Source of the DNA: JBFXAN01 sp050184225
Lineage (GTDB): Bacteria > Chloroflexota > Dehalococcoidia > CAUJGQ01
Assembly: GCA_050184225.1 (NCBI GenBank)
Contig: JBFXAN010000122.1
Location: 1 to 19,891, forward strand
Length of the DNA: 19,891 bases
Direction of reading: 5' to 3'
Both the position numbers and the translations under genes were made by a program. Position 1 is the stretch's first letter. Each line of letters starts with the position of its first letter. The notes beneath the pieces are model-generated. The model was not told the origin of the DNA. It worked only from the letters and a program-made list of their open reading frames with translations, and ran no database searches. Below, piece after piece: positions 1 to 6,821 of the stretch.

Positions 1-257
1 GTCTCCGGCGTGACACCGATGCGGGACATCAGTGCTTCGAAGCCGGCGCGGTCGAGGTAGTCCCGCCGGAGTTGGTCGTTGAGGTCGCGCGTCCAGTCCA
101 CCTCCACCGCGCCGGGGATGTGGCCGGAGCCGTAGAGGAGTGTATCTTCGTCGGACTCGATCAGCCGGACGTTCGGGTCGTTGAGGTGCTCGGCCACCCA
201 ATCGGTCGAGACAAGCACATCCGGGTTGGCATAGCCTCGGCTGCCAATGTCGCTCAC
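1..257 (-). CDS. Sulfurtransferase (rhodanese family), N-terminal part, cut by window edge
   Basis: Only the first 85 codons lie in the window; the gene continues past base 1. The start is a GTG at 257-255 behind an AGGAGG box (about 263-268). The visible protein carries a rhodanese-fold beginning: a VSTDWVAEHL segment, then RLIESDED and the family motif GHIPGAVEVDW around residues 45-55, followed by a DL..QL..DY segment. This pattern is typical of two-domain thiosulfate or 3-mercaptopyruvate sulfurtransferases (SseA/TST type), which move sulfur onto thiol acceptors or cyanide in the cytoplasm. The catalytic Cys of the C-terminal domain is outside the window, so activity cannot be judged. A good promoter candidate lies 40-90 bases upstream. 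Confidence 0.85.
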   Translation of the reverse strand, partial: MSDIGSRGYANPDVLVSTDWVAEHLNDPNVRLIESDEDTLLYGSGHIPGAVEVDWTRDLNDQLRRDYLDRAGFEALMSRIGVTPE

Positions 258-298
258 TTGGTCCTCCTGGCGGGAATCGAGAAACGGGTGACACGTAT

Positions 299-344
299 AG
301 TATATCCACTTACTAAAGTATACCAGTTTGTTACCATCGGCCAA
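299..344 (-). promoter_or_regulatory. Promoter candidate(s) for the sulfurtransferase gene
   Basis: On the minus strand there are two TATACT hexamers, at 322-317 and 304-299, 12 bases apart in an unusually AT-rich patch. The upstream one has a TTGGCC -35-like box at 344-339 with a 16-base spacer. Either or both could be -10 elements of a housekeeping sigma factor. The call rests on consensus match and position only. Confidence 0.45.
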
Positions 345-368
345 GACTTGGGGAGAATGGAGCGGCGG

Positions 369-534
369 CCCTCACCCCCGACCCCTCTCCCGTCGTGACG
401 GGAGAGGGGAGCCTGAAGTGACCGGGAGCGCCAGCTTGTCGATCGGTCAGACTGCACCAAGGCAAGCGTTCAGGCTCTCGGCAAATGCAAGCTCCCCTCT
501 CCCGCATCGGCGGGAGAGGGGTCGGGGGTGAGAG
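369..534. repeat. Head-to-head pair of REP-like palindromes
   Basis: Two copies of one GC-rich palindromic unit face each other. The left copy reads CCCTCACCCCCGA and then a hairpin with perfect 13-base arms (382-394 and 397-409). The right copy is its reverse complement: a hairpin with 12-base arms (494-505 and 510-521), then TCGGGGGTGAGAG. Inside the pair, AGCCTGAA (410-417) and TTCAGGCT (469-476) are also inverted. The same unit recurs at 14466-14575. It lies between the divergent sulfurtransferase and acetyltransferase genes and accounts for most of this gene-free gap. It resembles REP/BIME elements, but no transposase or RAYT gene is in the window. Confidence 0.7.
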
Positions 535-553
535 CCTGCGAGGGACGCATCCG

Positions 554-1240
554 ATGACTCAAGCCTTCGAGCTCATGGACCGGCAGGTGGAGGCGTTGTT
601 TACGCACGACGCCGCCGGGAGGATCGTGCGGCAGAACGAGCCGGATGGGCCGGCAGCGCCGTTGTTCTTCCTTGGCTGCACGGAGGGCGGCAACATCTCG
701 CGGGTGCGGCATGATGTTCCATTGAACGTGGCAGCGCGGCTCGATGAGATCGCCGGGCGCGAGCCGGTGGATGCGGCATTGCCCGAACGTCCGCGGTGCG
801 CGGAAGCAATCATCCACCTGCTTGGTGCGGCGGCATCGGCAGGCGGTGGACCGGCCTTCTGCTTCGACGATGTGATTCCCGATGCGGTCGGTGCGGTTCG
901 AGTCGAACGAGACACCACGGTCCTGCGCGGCGAGTTTGCGTGGTTGGTGGCGGAAATCGAGGATCGGCGGCCCTGCTTCGCGGTGATTGAGGATGGGATT
1001 GCCGTCTCGGTGTGCTTTAGTTCGCGGCGCTCGCCGCGTGCGTGTGAGGCCGGCGTCGAGACGCTGGCCGAGCATCGCGGTCGCGGCTATGCCACCGCCG
1101 TGACCGCCGCCTGGGCGCGGGCAGTTCGAGACGAGGGTTTGACACCCCTCTACAGCACGTCATGGGACAACCTCGCCTCACGCGGCGTCGCGCGGCGGCT
1201 TGGCTTGGTCCAATACGGCACAGACTGGAGCGTGCGATAG
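554..1240 (+). CDS. GNAT-family N-acetyltransferase
   Basis: The product is 228 residues. Its C-terminal third is a GNAT fold of the FR47-like kind: VETLAEHRGRGYATAVTAAW (about residues 168-187) holds the acetyl-CoA pyrophosphate-binding R-G-R-G-Y-A loop, and LYSTSWDNLASRGVARRLGL (199-218) is the usual motif B ending. GNAT enzymes transfer an acetyl group from acetyl-CoA to an amine; the acceptor here cannot be told. The N-terminal half (1-130) matches no family I recognise. I chose ATG 554, with a GAGGGA-like site about 10 bases upstream, over an upstream in-frame start at 485 that would place coding sequence inside the REP palindrome. The next gene starts 54 bases downstream on the same strand, so the two are probably co-transcribed. 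Confidence 0.85.
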   Translation: MTQAFELMDRQVEALFTHDAAGRIVRQNEPDGPAAPLFFLGCTEGGNISRVRHDVPLNVAARLDEIAGREPVDAALPERPRCAEAIIHLLGAAASAGGGPAFCFDDVIPDAVGAVRVERDTTVLRGEFAWLVAEIEDRRPCFAVIEDGIAVSVCFSSRRSPRACEAGVETLAEHRGRGYATAVTAAWARAVRDEGLTPLYSTSWDNLASRGVARRLGLVQYGTDWSVR

Positions 1241-1294
1241 TCGCTACACTCGTGGTCGGTGCCGCCTGCCCGCGCCCAGGAGGAAGCCGGCCGG

Positions 1295-1873
1295 ATGAAG
1301 ATTGTGCTCGTTCGTCATGCCGCCGTCGAGACGGAGCCGGCGGTCGTGCCCGCGCTTTGGCAGCTTTCCGACGAAGGCCGCGCAGGCGCGCGGGCACTGG
1401 CACGGGAGCGGCTGTGGTGGCCGATCGAGCGGATCTTCACCAGCCCCGAGGCGAAGGCGCTGGAGACGGCGCATATCATCGCCGGGCCGAACGGAATGAC
1501 GGTGACAGCGGTCGAAGACCTGCATGAGGTCGAGCGGCCGGCGAACCAGTGGTTTGACGACCGCTACCCGGGTGGGTACGCGGGAGCGGTACGCGACTAC
1601 CTGGCGGCGCCGGAGCGCGCCACCCACGGATGGGAACCTCCGGCGGAAGCGCAACACCGCATCCGTACCTGCATCGACTGGCTGCGGCGATGGGAGCCGC
1701 ATGGCTTCGCCGTCGCCGGCCATGGCCAGACGCTCAGTCTTTATGTCGCCTCAGTCATCGGTCTGGACCCGTGGGAGGTTTGGCGGACGATCAATCTACC
1801 CGACTACGCGGTGATCGATCCCGGCGCGGGCCGGCTGATCCGCGGGTTTGGACAGCCGTGGGGGTCTGTCTGA
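1295..1873 (+). CDS. Histidine phosphatase (phosphoglycerate-mutase-like)
   Basis: The product is 192 residues. It begins directly with MKIVLVRHAAVE, the catalytic RH motif (R7, H8) at the end of the first strand. FTSPEAKALETA (48-59) matches the S-P-x-x-R-A-x-x-T-A motif except that Lys54 replaces the usual Arg. The second catalytic histidine is in AGHGQTLS (H143). Members remove phosphate from sugars, nucleotides or proteins through a phospho-histidine; the substrate is not predictable. ATG 1295 follows a strong AGGAGGA site (1278-1284) with good spacing, which rules out the longer in-frame start at 1259. The gene probably shares a transcript with the GNAT gene and converges on the LssY-C-like gene. 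The 202 bases between those two stops show no clear terminator or gene. Confidence 0.85.
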   Translation: MKIVLVRHAAVETEPAVVPALWQLSDEGRAGARALARERLWWPIERIFTSPEAKALETAHIIAGPNGMTVTAVEDLHEVERPANQWFDDRYPGGYAGAVRDYLAAPERATHGWEPPAEAQHRIRTCIDWLRRWEPHGFAVAGHGQTLSLYVASVIGLDPWEVWRTINLPDYAVIDPGAGRLIRGFGQPWGSV

Positions 1874-2075
1874 CCCCGTAAGGATCGAGATCTGGCGATC
1901 ACAACCGTCACCAGAGTATGTCGACGCCGTTGTCCTGCCCGACCGCCGGCGCAGGAGTAGCCGGGCCGAGTACAGCTCGATCTCGTTGTCGAGGGAGGCA
2001 CAGGCGCCGGCGACGCCGCGGTCTGCGCCGTTGTTCGGTACGACGGTGAGGAGCCAGCGTCGGCGGCGCGTGTGG

Positions 2076-2795
2076 CTATTGGACGCCGGGAATTCGGTTC
2101 GGCGCAGGGATATCGACGCGGGGAACGTCGGAGAGGTCGATGAGCACGGCCTTGCCGTCGCCGCCGACGCGGCTGCCGTCGCAATGGCTGCCGGCGGCGG
2201 TGGCGTTGAGATCGACGATGCGGGTGGGGAAGCCGGCCTCGTCGAACTGGCGGGCGACGAGATCCCGCATGTCATCGAAGGCACGGCCGACGTGGCCGCA
2301 GGGCGCGGTATCGTCGCGGTGGACCGACGCGAGCACGAAGGTTTGGGTATCGGTGATCGGCACGGCCTGGATGCGCATGTGGTAACGGGTCATCGGGTTG
2401 ATGTCCGCCGCGAGTTGGCGGAATGTGGGGCGTACGCCGTTGCGCTGTTTGAAGCTCATTCCGGTGGCGACGACCGGCTTCCAACCGAGCACCCGTTGCG
2501 CGGTGGCGGCGGCGGTGGCGCCGTCGGTGTGCAGAAAGATGATGTTGATCGGGTCGGCGCGTTCGCCATTCTGTCGATAGATGTAGGGGTCGAAACCGGT
2601 CGGGGCCTCAAGCGGGGGAGGCGTTGCTCTCGGCCCCGGCATCGCCACACTGTCGCTCGCGGCCGCTTGATCGGCCACCGTATCGGAGATCGTCGATGCC
2701 GCCACCCAGCAAGCGGGTAGGCTGAGCAGGACGAGGGGGATAAGCCACGCAACCCCGCGGCGGCCCACCACTTGCCGGAGTAACCCTCGGATCAC
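2076..2795 (-). CDS. Secreted/membrane-anchored protein with LssY-C-terminal-like domain
   Basis: The product is about 239 residues. After a basic N terminus (MIRGLLRQVVGRRG) comes one hydrophobic segment (about residues 15-33) ending in LSLPACWVAAS. This is either a signal anchor or an imperfect lipobox (L-P-A-C). The rest follows the order of LssY C-terminal domains: DPINIIFLHTDG with LGWKPV, then RYHMRIQA, then a FVLASVHRDD strand and GRAFDDMRDLVARQF. That family is of unknown biochemical function and is often fused to membrane phosphatase or DedA-like domains; here it stands alone. An alternative GTG at 2837 adds 14 residues, but the likely promoter would leave it almost no leader. GTG 2795 has a weak GAAGGG site and gives a cleaner signal. 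The family call is from pattern memory and is moderate. Confidence 0.65.
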   Translation of the reverse strand: MIRGLLRQVVGRRGVAWLIPLVLLSLPACWVAASTISDTVADQAAASDSVAMPGPRATPPPLEAPTGFDPYIYRQNGERADPINIIFLHTDGATAAATAQRVLGWKPVVATGMSFKQRNGVRPTFRQLAADINPMTRYHMRIQAVPITDTQTFVLASVHRDDTAPCGHVGRAFDDMRDLVARQFDEAGFPTRIVDLNATAAGSHCDGSRVGGDGKAVLIDLSDVPRVDIPAPNRIPGVQ

Positions 2796-2847
2796 ACCAA
2801 ACCCTTCGCCATTAGTCCGGGGTCGAGCTTCCTGCACTGCCCGAAAG

Positions 2848-2876
2848 AGTATACGAGTCCGTCAGATTCGTGCAAA
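2848..2876 (-). promoter_or_regulatory. Promoter candidate for the LssY-C-like gene
   Basis: On the minus strand TTTGCA (2876-2871) and TATACT (2853-2848) are separated by exactly 17 bases. The predicted transcript start falls near 2841, about 46 bases before the GTG at 2795, which helps choose that start codon. The same TATACT hexamer is used in the sulfurtransferase promoter candidate. Confidence 0.5.
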
Positions 2877-2925
2877 CAAACTTTCGGTTCGCGTAACACG
2901 ATCCTGGAGATGTGTCGGGAAAGGT

Positions 2926-3921
2926 CTAACGCGGAGCGTGCTCGGCCGGCGGTCCGATGCCGCTTTCGTAGACCCGGCGGACGATGTCTTCGATCTCCGG
3001 CTCCTCGATCGTCAGGTCAAGCAGCCGGGAGCTGGCAGCGACGGCGCCGATCACCTGGGCGGCAGTGGTGTCGGCGCGGCGGAACCGCAACCACTGCCGC
3101 GGACCGTCAACCCGTGTGACCGAGGCACCGGCGACGGTGAGGGGTGGTTCCTCCTCTTCGAGGTCCACCACCACGGTGCGCTCGCTGCCGAAGCGCTCTC
3201 TGATCATATCAAGACCGCCGTCGTAGATCACATGGCCGTGGTCGATGATCAGCATGCGCGAGCAGAGGCGCTCGATATCGGACATGTCGTGCGTCGTGAG
3301 CAGCACGGTGACGCCGCGCTCGCGGTTGATCCGGGTGAGGAATTCACGCATCCGCGCCTTGGCGACGACATCAAGGCCGATCGTCGGCTCGTCGAGATAG
3401 AGGATCGGCGGGTCGTGCAGCAGCGCCGCCGCCAGGTCGCCGCGCATCCGCTGGCCCAGCGACAGCTGGCGGACCGGCGTTTGCAGGAAGGGCTCCATGT
3501 CGAGCAACTCGGTGAAGGCCGCAAGCCGCTGCCGGTAGACGCGATCGGGAACGCGGTAGATGTGCCGGAGTAGTTCGAAGGAATCGATCAGCGGCAGGTC
3601 CCACCAGAGCTGGGTGCGCTGACCGAAGACGACACCGATCTGCTTGGCCAGTTCGAGCCGGTCACGCGAGGGGTCGAGCGCGGCGACGCGCATCCTCCCT
3701 CCGCTTGGCTGAAGGATGCCGGTGAGCATCTTGATCGTCGTCGACTTGCCGGCGCCGTTGGGACCGACATAGCCGACCATCTCTCCCTCGCGTACGGCGA
3801 AGGAGACACCGTCGACGGCGTGGATATCCGACGCGTCGCGCCGTATCAGGCCGAGCGGTCCGCGGCCGTGCTTGCGGTAGATACGGAAGGTCTTACGCAG
3901 GTCCTCCACTTCGATGATCAC
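2926..3921 (-). CDS. ABC-2 type exporter, ATP-binding subunit
   Basis: The product is 331 residues and carries all nucleotide-binding motifs: Walker A GPNGAGKST (53-61), signature LSLGQR (153-158), Walker B ILYLDEPT (173-180) and the switch His in TTHD (H211). The QRTQLWWDLP segment after the Q-loop and the long C-terminal regulatory region (about 235-331) are features of the NatA/COG4586-type ATPases that work with two ABC-2 permeases. It would power export, or lipid or drug movement, across the inner membrane; the cargo is unknown. The start is GTG 3921 with AAGGAG eight bases upstream. It is the last gene of a three-gene operon, 27 bases behind the second permease gene. Confidence 0.93.
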   Translation of the reverse strand: MIIEVEDLRKTFRIYRKHGRGPLGLIRRDASDIHAVDGVSFAVREGEMVGYVGPNGAGKSTTIKMLTGILQPSGGRMRVAALDPSRDRLELAKQIGVVFGQRTQLWWDLPLIDSFELLRHIYRVPDRVYRQRLAAFTELLDMEPFLQTPVRQLSLGQRMRGDLAAALLHDPPILYLDEPTIGLDVVAKARMREFLTRINRERGVTVLLTTHDMSDIERLCSRMLIIDHGHVIYDGGLDMIRERFGSERTVVVDLEEEEPPLTVAGASVTRVDGPRQWLRFRRADTTAAQVIGAVAASSRLLDLTIEEPEIEDIVRRVYESGIGPPAEHAPR

Positions 3922-3948
3922 GGTCGGTACTCCTTGCGGGCTGATTCG

Positions 3949-4806
3949 CTACGATCCGGTGCTCTGGTAGTGGCGCACGCCGAAGGACCAGGCGGCGCGG
4001 GCGACGAAGAAGAAGATGGCGGCGACGAGCGGCGAGCAGAACTGAAACACGGCCGGCAGGCCGAGCGGATCGGGCCGGTCGAGGATGTAGAGCGCGGGCA
4101 GGTAGGTGATGAAGGCGAGCGGCACGACGAAGGTGAAGAATCGCCACAGCCAGTCGGCGTAGATCGACATCGGGTTCTCGACCAACGCGGAGCCGCCGTA
4201 GGTGAAGACGTTGGTGACTTCAGAAGTCTCGATGGTCCAGAAGGTGATGGAGGCGCCGATCACCCAGATCGCGCAGAAGATGACGACGCCGGAGACGATC
4301 GCGGAGGCGGCCACGATCAGCCGGGCCGGCGTCCAGTCGATCTCGACCCAGGTGAGGGCGAGTCCCAGAGCGACGGCGGACTGAGCGATGCGTCCCAAGC
4401 GGCGGATCTGAAAGTCGCCGGCGAGCGTCTGCTGGAAGCTGCCGAGCGGCCGGGTGAGGACGCGGTCAAATGTGCCCTCTTTGATCGTCAGGCTGAGCCG
4501 GTCGAAGCCGCCACAGGCCATATCGGAGATACCGAAGGCGATGCCGCCCAATCCGTAGAGGAACGTGATTTCGCCGAGGGACCAGCCGGCGAGCGTTGGG
4601 AATCGGTTGAAGAGCAGCAGGATCGTGATGAAGTCGACGAAGGTCGCCGCCGCCTGGCCGAGGGCCTGCATCGCGAAGGAGACGCGGTATTGAAGCTGGG
4701 AGCGAACCTGCGCGGCGAGCAGGCGGCCGTAGATCGTGAGCGCGTCGCCGAATTCGCGCACACGGGATCGGGCGGGGTGTGAGATGTGTTCGGTAACGAG
4801 GGTCAT
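3949..4806 (-). CDS. ABC-2 family permease (second membrane subunit)
   Basis: The product is 285 residues with about six hydrophobic segments, for example FVDFITILLLFN, LIVAASAIVSGVVIFCAIWVI, FFTFVVPLAFITYLPALYIL and the final VAAIFFFVARAAW. The pattern DRVLTRPLGSFQQ in the cytoplasmic loop and the length fit the COG3694 permease that pairs with a COG4587 permease and a COG4586 ATPase. ATG 4806 has a GGAGG site overlapping the stop of the upstream gene; only nine bases separate the two, so they are translationally close. It probably forms the membrane channel as a heterodimer with the neighbouring permease. The substrate is unknown. Confidence 0.88.
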   Translation of the reverse strand: MTLVTEHISHPARSRVREFGDALTIYGRLLAAQVRSQLQYRVSFAMQALGQAAATFVDFITILLLFNRFPTLAGWSLGEITFLYGLGGIAFGISDMACGGFDRLSLTIKEGTFDRVLTRPLGSFQQTLAGDFQIRRLGRIAQSAVALGLALTWVEIDWTPARLIVAASAIVSGVVIFCAIWVIGASITFWTIETSEVTNVFTYGGSALVENPMSIYADWLWRFFTFVVPLAFITYLPALYILDRPDPLGLPAVFQFCSPLVAAIFFFVARAAWSFGVRHYQSTGS

Positions 4807-4815
4807 CGGATTCTC

Positions 4816-5607
4816 TTAACCTCCCTGCACGACCAGCTTGCGCAGCGCGGCCGCGAGCATCAGCCGGCCGAACCAGAGCGTCGCCACCGCCCAGATGGAT
4901 TGCAGCAGGAGAGCGGCAATCAGGTCTTCGCCGCGTAGCTTGCCGAGGAAGACGTCGATCGGGATCGCGATCATCGAGGCGAAGGGCAGCAGGTAGACGA
5001 CCGTGCGGACGGCGTCGGGGAACATCGCGACCGGCACGGTGAAGCCGGACAGCAGCAACGCGACGAGGCTGGCGAGGCCGGCGACGCCGCGATAGTCGAG
5101 CAGCCAGAAGGCGGTGAGATTGAGACAGAAGCGCCAGGCGAAGGAGACGGTGACGGCGAGCACGAGGCTCGGGATCACCGCCAGCCAGAGGATCGGGTCC
5201 GAGGGTAGCGCGATGTCGAAGACGATCATGCCGGCGATGAACGGCGGGATGCTGCGGAAGAAGAACTGGAAGAGGGCGCGGCCGTAGTCCTGGGCAAGCC
5301 AGTAGAACTGATAGTCGAAGGGGCGCGAGAGGTCGGTGGCGACCTGGCCGGTCTGGACTGTCTCGGCGATCCGCCACCAGGCGAAGACCTCGGTCAGGGC
5401 GGCCATGCCCTGGGTGAGGAAGGTGAAGGTGAGCGCGTCCTGGAGGGTGTAGCCGCCGGCATCGGGGCGCACCTCGAACAGCGCGATGAAGACGTAGGCA
5501 CGGAGGAAGCCGAAGAAGGTATTGGTGATCGCGCCGGAGATGGCGGCGGTGCGATAGGCGGCGGTGCGCTGAAAGCCGCGGATGGCGAGTTCCCAGTAGA
5601 GACGCAT
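4816..5607 (-). CDS. ABC-2 family permease (first membrane subunit)
   Basis: The product is 263 residues with roughly six membrane spans, including FFGFLRAYVFIALF, IPPFIAGMIVFDIAL and GLASLVALLLSGFTVPVAMF. Features such as TGQVATDLSRPFDYQ and LLDYRGVAG fit the COG4587-type permease. I chose ATG 5607 (MRLYWELAIRGF), with GGAG seven bases upstream. The open frame extends to 5817, but the extra 70 residues are Pro/Arg/Ser-rich, non-membranous and unlike the family. This is the first gene of the exporter operon and is divergent from rplI. A poor promoter match (CTGACA, 19-base spacer, TACACT near 5690-5720) lies upstream on the minus strand. Confidence 0.88.
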   Translation of the reverse strand: MRLYWELAIRGFQRTAAYRTAAISGAITNTFFGFLRAYVFIALFEVRPDAGGYTLQDALTFTFLTQGMAALTEVFAWWRIAETVQTGQVATDLSRPFDYQFYWLAQDYGRALFQFFFRSIPPFIAGMIVFDIALPSDPILWLAVIPSLVLAVTVSFAWRFCLNLTAFWLLDYRGVAGLASLVALLLSGFTVPVAMFPDAVRTVVYLLPFASMIAIPIDVFLGKLRGEDLIAALLLQSIWAVATLWFGRLMLAAALRKLVVQGG

Positions 5608-5808
5608 GGCGAGACTCCGCGCGACACGCACGCCGAACGCCCGGACTCCCCAATCAGGGGGCCGGGTGAATCTGGACGGACAAGACGGTAGTGTACCAGA
5701 GGTCGGGCGTTCGATGTCAGGGGGCGAGGCACAGAGCGCCGGCCTGAAACCTGACGCCGGACCCTTCACGCGTCGCCAGGACAGTGGTCCGGACTGTGAA
5801 TGGCGTGC

Positions 5809-5814
5809 TATGAT
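5809..5814 (+). promoter_or_regulatory. Possible -10 element for rplI
   Basis: TATGAT lies about 70 bases before rplI, but I find no convincing -35 box 16-18 bases upstream. A TTGACA at 5822-5827 has no matching -10 and is probably coincidental. Weak call. Confidence 0.3.
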
Positions 5815-5831
5815 CATTTGGTTGACAATTC

Positions 5832-5853
5832 ACGCGGCCCGTGACGGCCGCGT
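5832..5853 (+). promoter_or_regulatory. Hairpin in the rplI 5' leader
   Basis: ACGCGGCC (5832-5839) pairs perfectly with GGCCGCGT (5846-5853) around a six-base CGTGAC loop. It ends about 16 bases before the AGGAGG site of rplI. It is not followed by a T-run, so it is more likely an RNA leader structure or operator than a terminator. The function is inferred from position only. Confidence 0.4.
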
Positions 5854-5883
5854 TGCTGTGTCCAGTGCCAGGAGGCCCAGGTC

Positions 5884-6567
5884 ATGAAGGTTGTGTTTAT
5901 CGAGGAAGTGCCGGGGACGGCGGTTCCCGGTGAGGTGAAGGATGTCCGCGACGGCTTCGCGCGGAACTATCTGTTGCCGCGGAATCTGGCGGTGCCGGCG
6001 ACGAAGGCATCGCTGCAGCGGGCCGAGGCGCTCTCGAAGCGCGAGGACAAGCGTCAGGCGCACCTGGACGCCGAGGCACAGAAGATCGTCGACAAGCTCG
6101 AAGGGAAGCAGATCCTGATCCGCGCCCGCGTTGGCGAGCAGGGACGGCTGTATGGCTCGGTCACGGCGTCCGACATCGCCGGCTACCTCGACGAACTGAT
6201 CGGCGAGCCGATCGACCGCCGTCGGATCATGCTGAACATGCCGCTGCGCGAGGTAGGCACGCGCCAGGTGGCGTTGCGGCTCACCCGCAACATCGCGACC
6301 AACGTCGAGGTGGTGATCGAGGCGGACGAGACATCGTCGCGCGGCCGCCGATCGACGGCGCCGGCGGGTGGGTCGATCATCATGGCGCCGCGCCGCGGCC
6401 GTGCGGCCCAGGAAGAACTGGAAGCCGAAGGGGCAGAGGGTGCGGTCGAAGGCGAGAGCGATGACGACGATCTGATGGAAGAGGCGCGGATCGAGGCCGG
6501 CGAAGAAGAAACGGAAGCAGCGGCCGAGGATGAAGCGACCGGCGAGGACGAAACGGACGAGGAATAG
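5884..6567 (+). CDS. rplI: 50S ribosomal protein L9 with acidic C-terminal extension
   Basis: The product is 227 residues. Residues 1-50 are the classic L9 N-domain (MKVVFIEEVPGTAVPGEV, DGFARNYLLPRNLAVPAT). A charged connecting helix follows (about 50-78), then the C-domain with GRLYGSVTASDIAGYL and a final VEVVIEA strand near residue 149. L9 binds 23S rRNA near the L1 stalk and affects frame maintenance. Usual L9 proteins end near 150 residues. This one has about 77 more: a basic patch (RRGRAAQ), then a tail in which 27 of the last 51 residues are Asp or Glu. ATG 5884 follows AGGAGG at 5870-5875. The rplI-dnaB order is common, but here a terminator separates the two genes. Confidence 0.95.
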   Translation: MKVVFIEEVPGTAVPGEVKDVRDGFARNYLLPRNLAVPATKASLQRAEALSKREDKRQAHLDAEAQKIVDKLEGKQILIRARVGEQGRLYGSVTASDIAGYLDELIGEPIDRRRIMLNMPLREVGTRQVALRLTRNIATNVEVVIEADETSSRGRRSTAPAGGSIIMAPRRGRAAQEELEAEGAEGAVEGESDDDDLMEEARIEAGEEETEAAAEDEATGEDETDEE

Positions 6568-6593
6568 CCCGTCTCTACACCACCGTCTTCCAC

Positions 6594-6619
6594 GAGAAGC
6601 CCGCGTCGCGGGCTTTCTC
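6594..6619 (+). terminator. Intrinsic terminator after rplI
   Basis: The core stem is AGCCCGC (6598-6604) with GCGGGCT (6608-6614) around a three-base loop. It is extended by GAGA / TCTC with one bulged base. It sits 27 bases after the rplI stop and is followed by a short TTTC rather than a long T-run. It may reduce rather than abolish read-through into dnaB. Confidence 0.6.
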
Positions 6620-6635
6620 GATCGCTCGAAGTTGA

Positions 6636-6649
6636 GTTGTCTATACAAC
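6636..6649. promoter_or_regulatory. Palindromic site overlapping a possible dnaB -10 element
   Basis: GTTGTCTATACAAC has inverted GTTGT/ACAAC arms around CTAT and contains TATACA, a plausible -10. It lies just downstream of the rplI terminator and upstream of dnaB in a locally AT-rich stretch. It may be an operator for the helicase operon. No good -35 is visible (TTGAGT at 6632-6637 would pair instead with a poor TACGAG). Confidence 0.3.
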
Positions 6650-6821
6650 ACGAATACGAGTGCCAGATCGGGATAGCCGAATGCCGCTGCCGGCCATGAC
6701 CATAAGATCGACGCCCTGTCCCGCCCGCGCTCGGCAGAATAGGAAGACGGGTGTGCGGGTTGGGACTGTTCCGCCCCGGCGCAGCGTGCGACCGGGCGGG
6801 TTTCGCTATGGTTGCACACCC

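Noticed and set aside
1874..2075. Possible pseudogene remnant between the convergent phosphatase and LssY-C-like genes
   Set aside because: Open frames cross it on both strands, but none shows a recognisable domain, start or codon bias. I see nothing supportable there.
1848..2720. Long open frame of 290 codons on the + strand opposite the LssY-C-like gene
   Set aside because: It is low-complexity Arg/Gly/Asp-rich sequence from a high-GC antisense frame, has no ribosome site and no family motifs. The opposite strand carries a coherent protein with a promoter.
2926..5607. ABC-2 exporter as an antibiotic or secondary-metabolite resistance system
   Set aside because: No biosynthetic or resistance genes are nearby, and this three-gene arrangement is common and of unknown cargo, so no specific role is claimed.
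4466..5653. 395-codon Arg/Pro-rich frame antiparallel to nothing but overlapping the two permease genes
   Set aside because: It is a shifted-frame shadow of the two permeases on the same strand; the composition is not protein-like, while the permease frames show clear membrane segments and ribosome sites.
5822..5827. TTGACA as the -35 of rplI
   Set aside because: The positions 16-18 bases downstream fall in the GC-rich hairpin and contain no -10-like hexamer.
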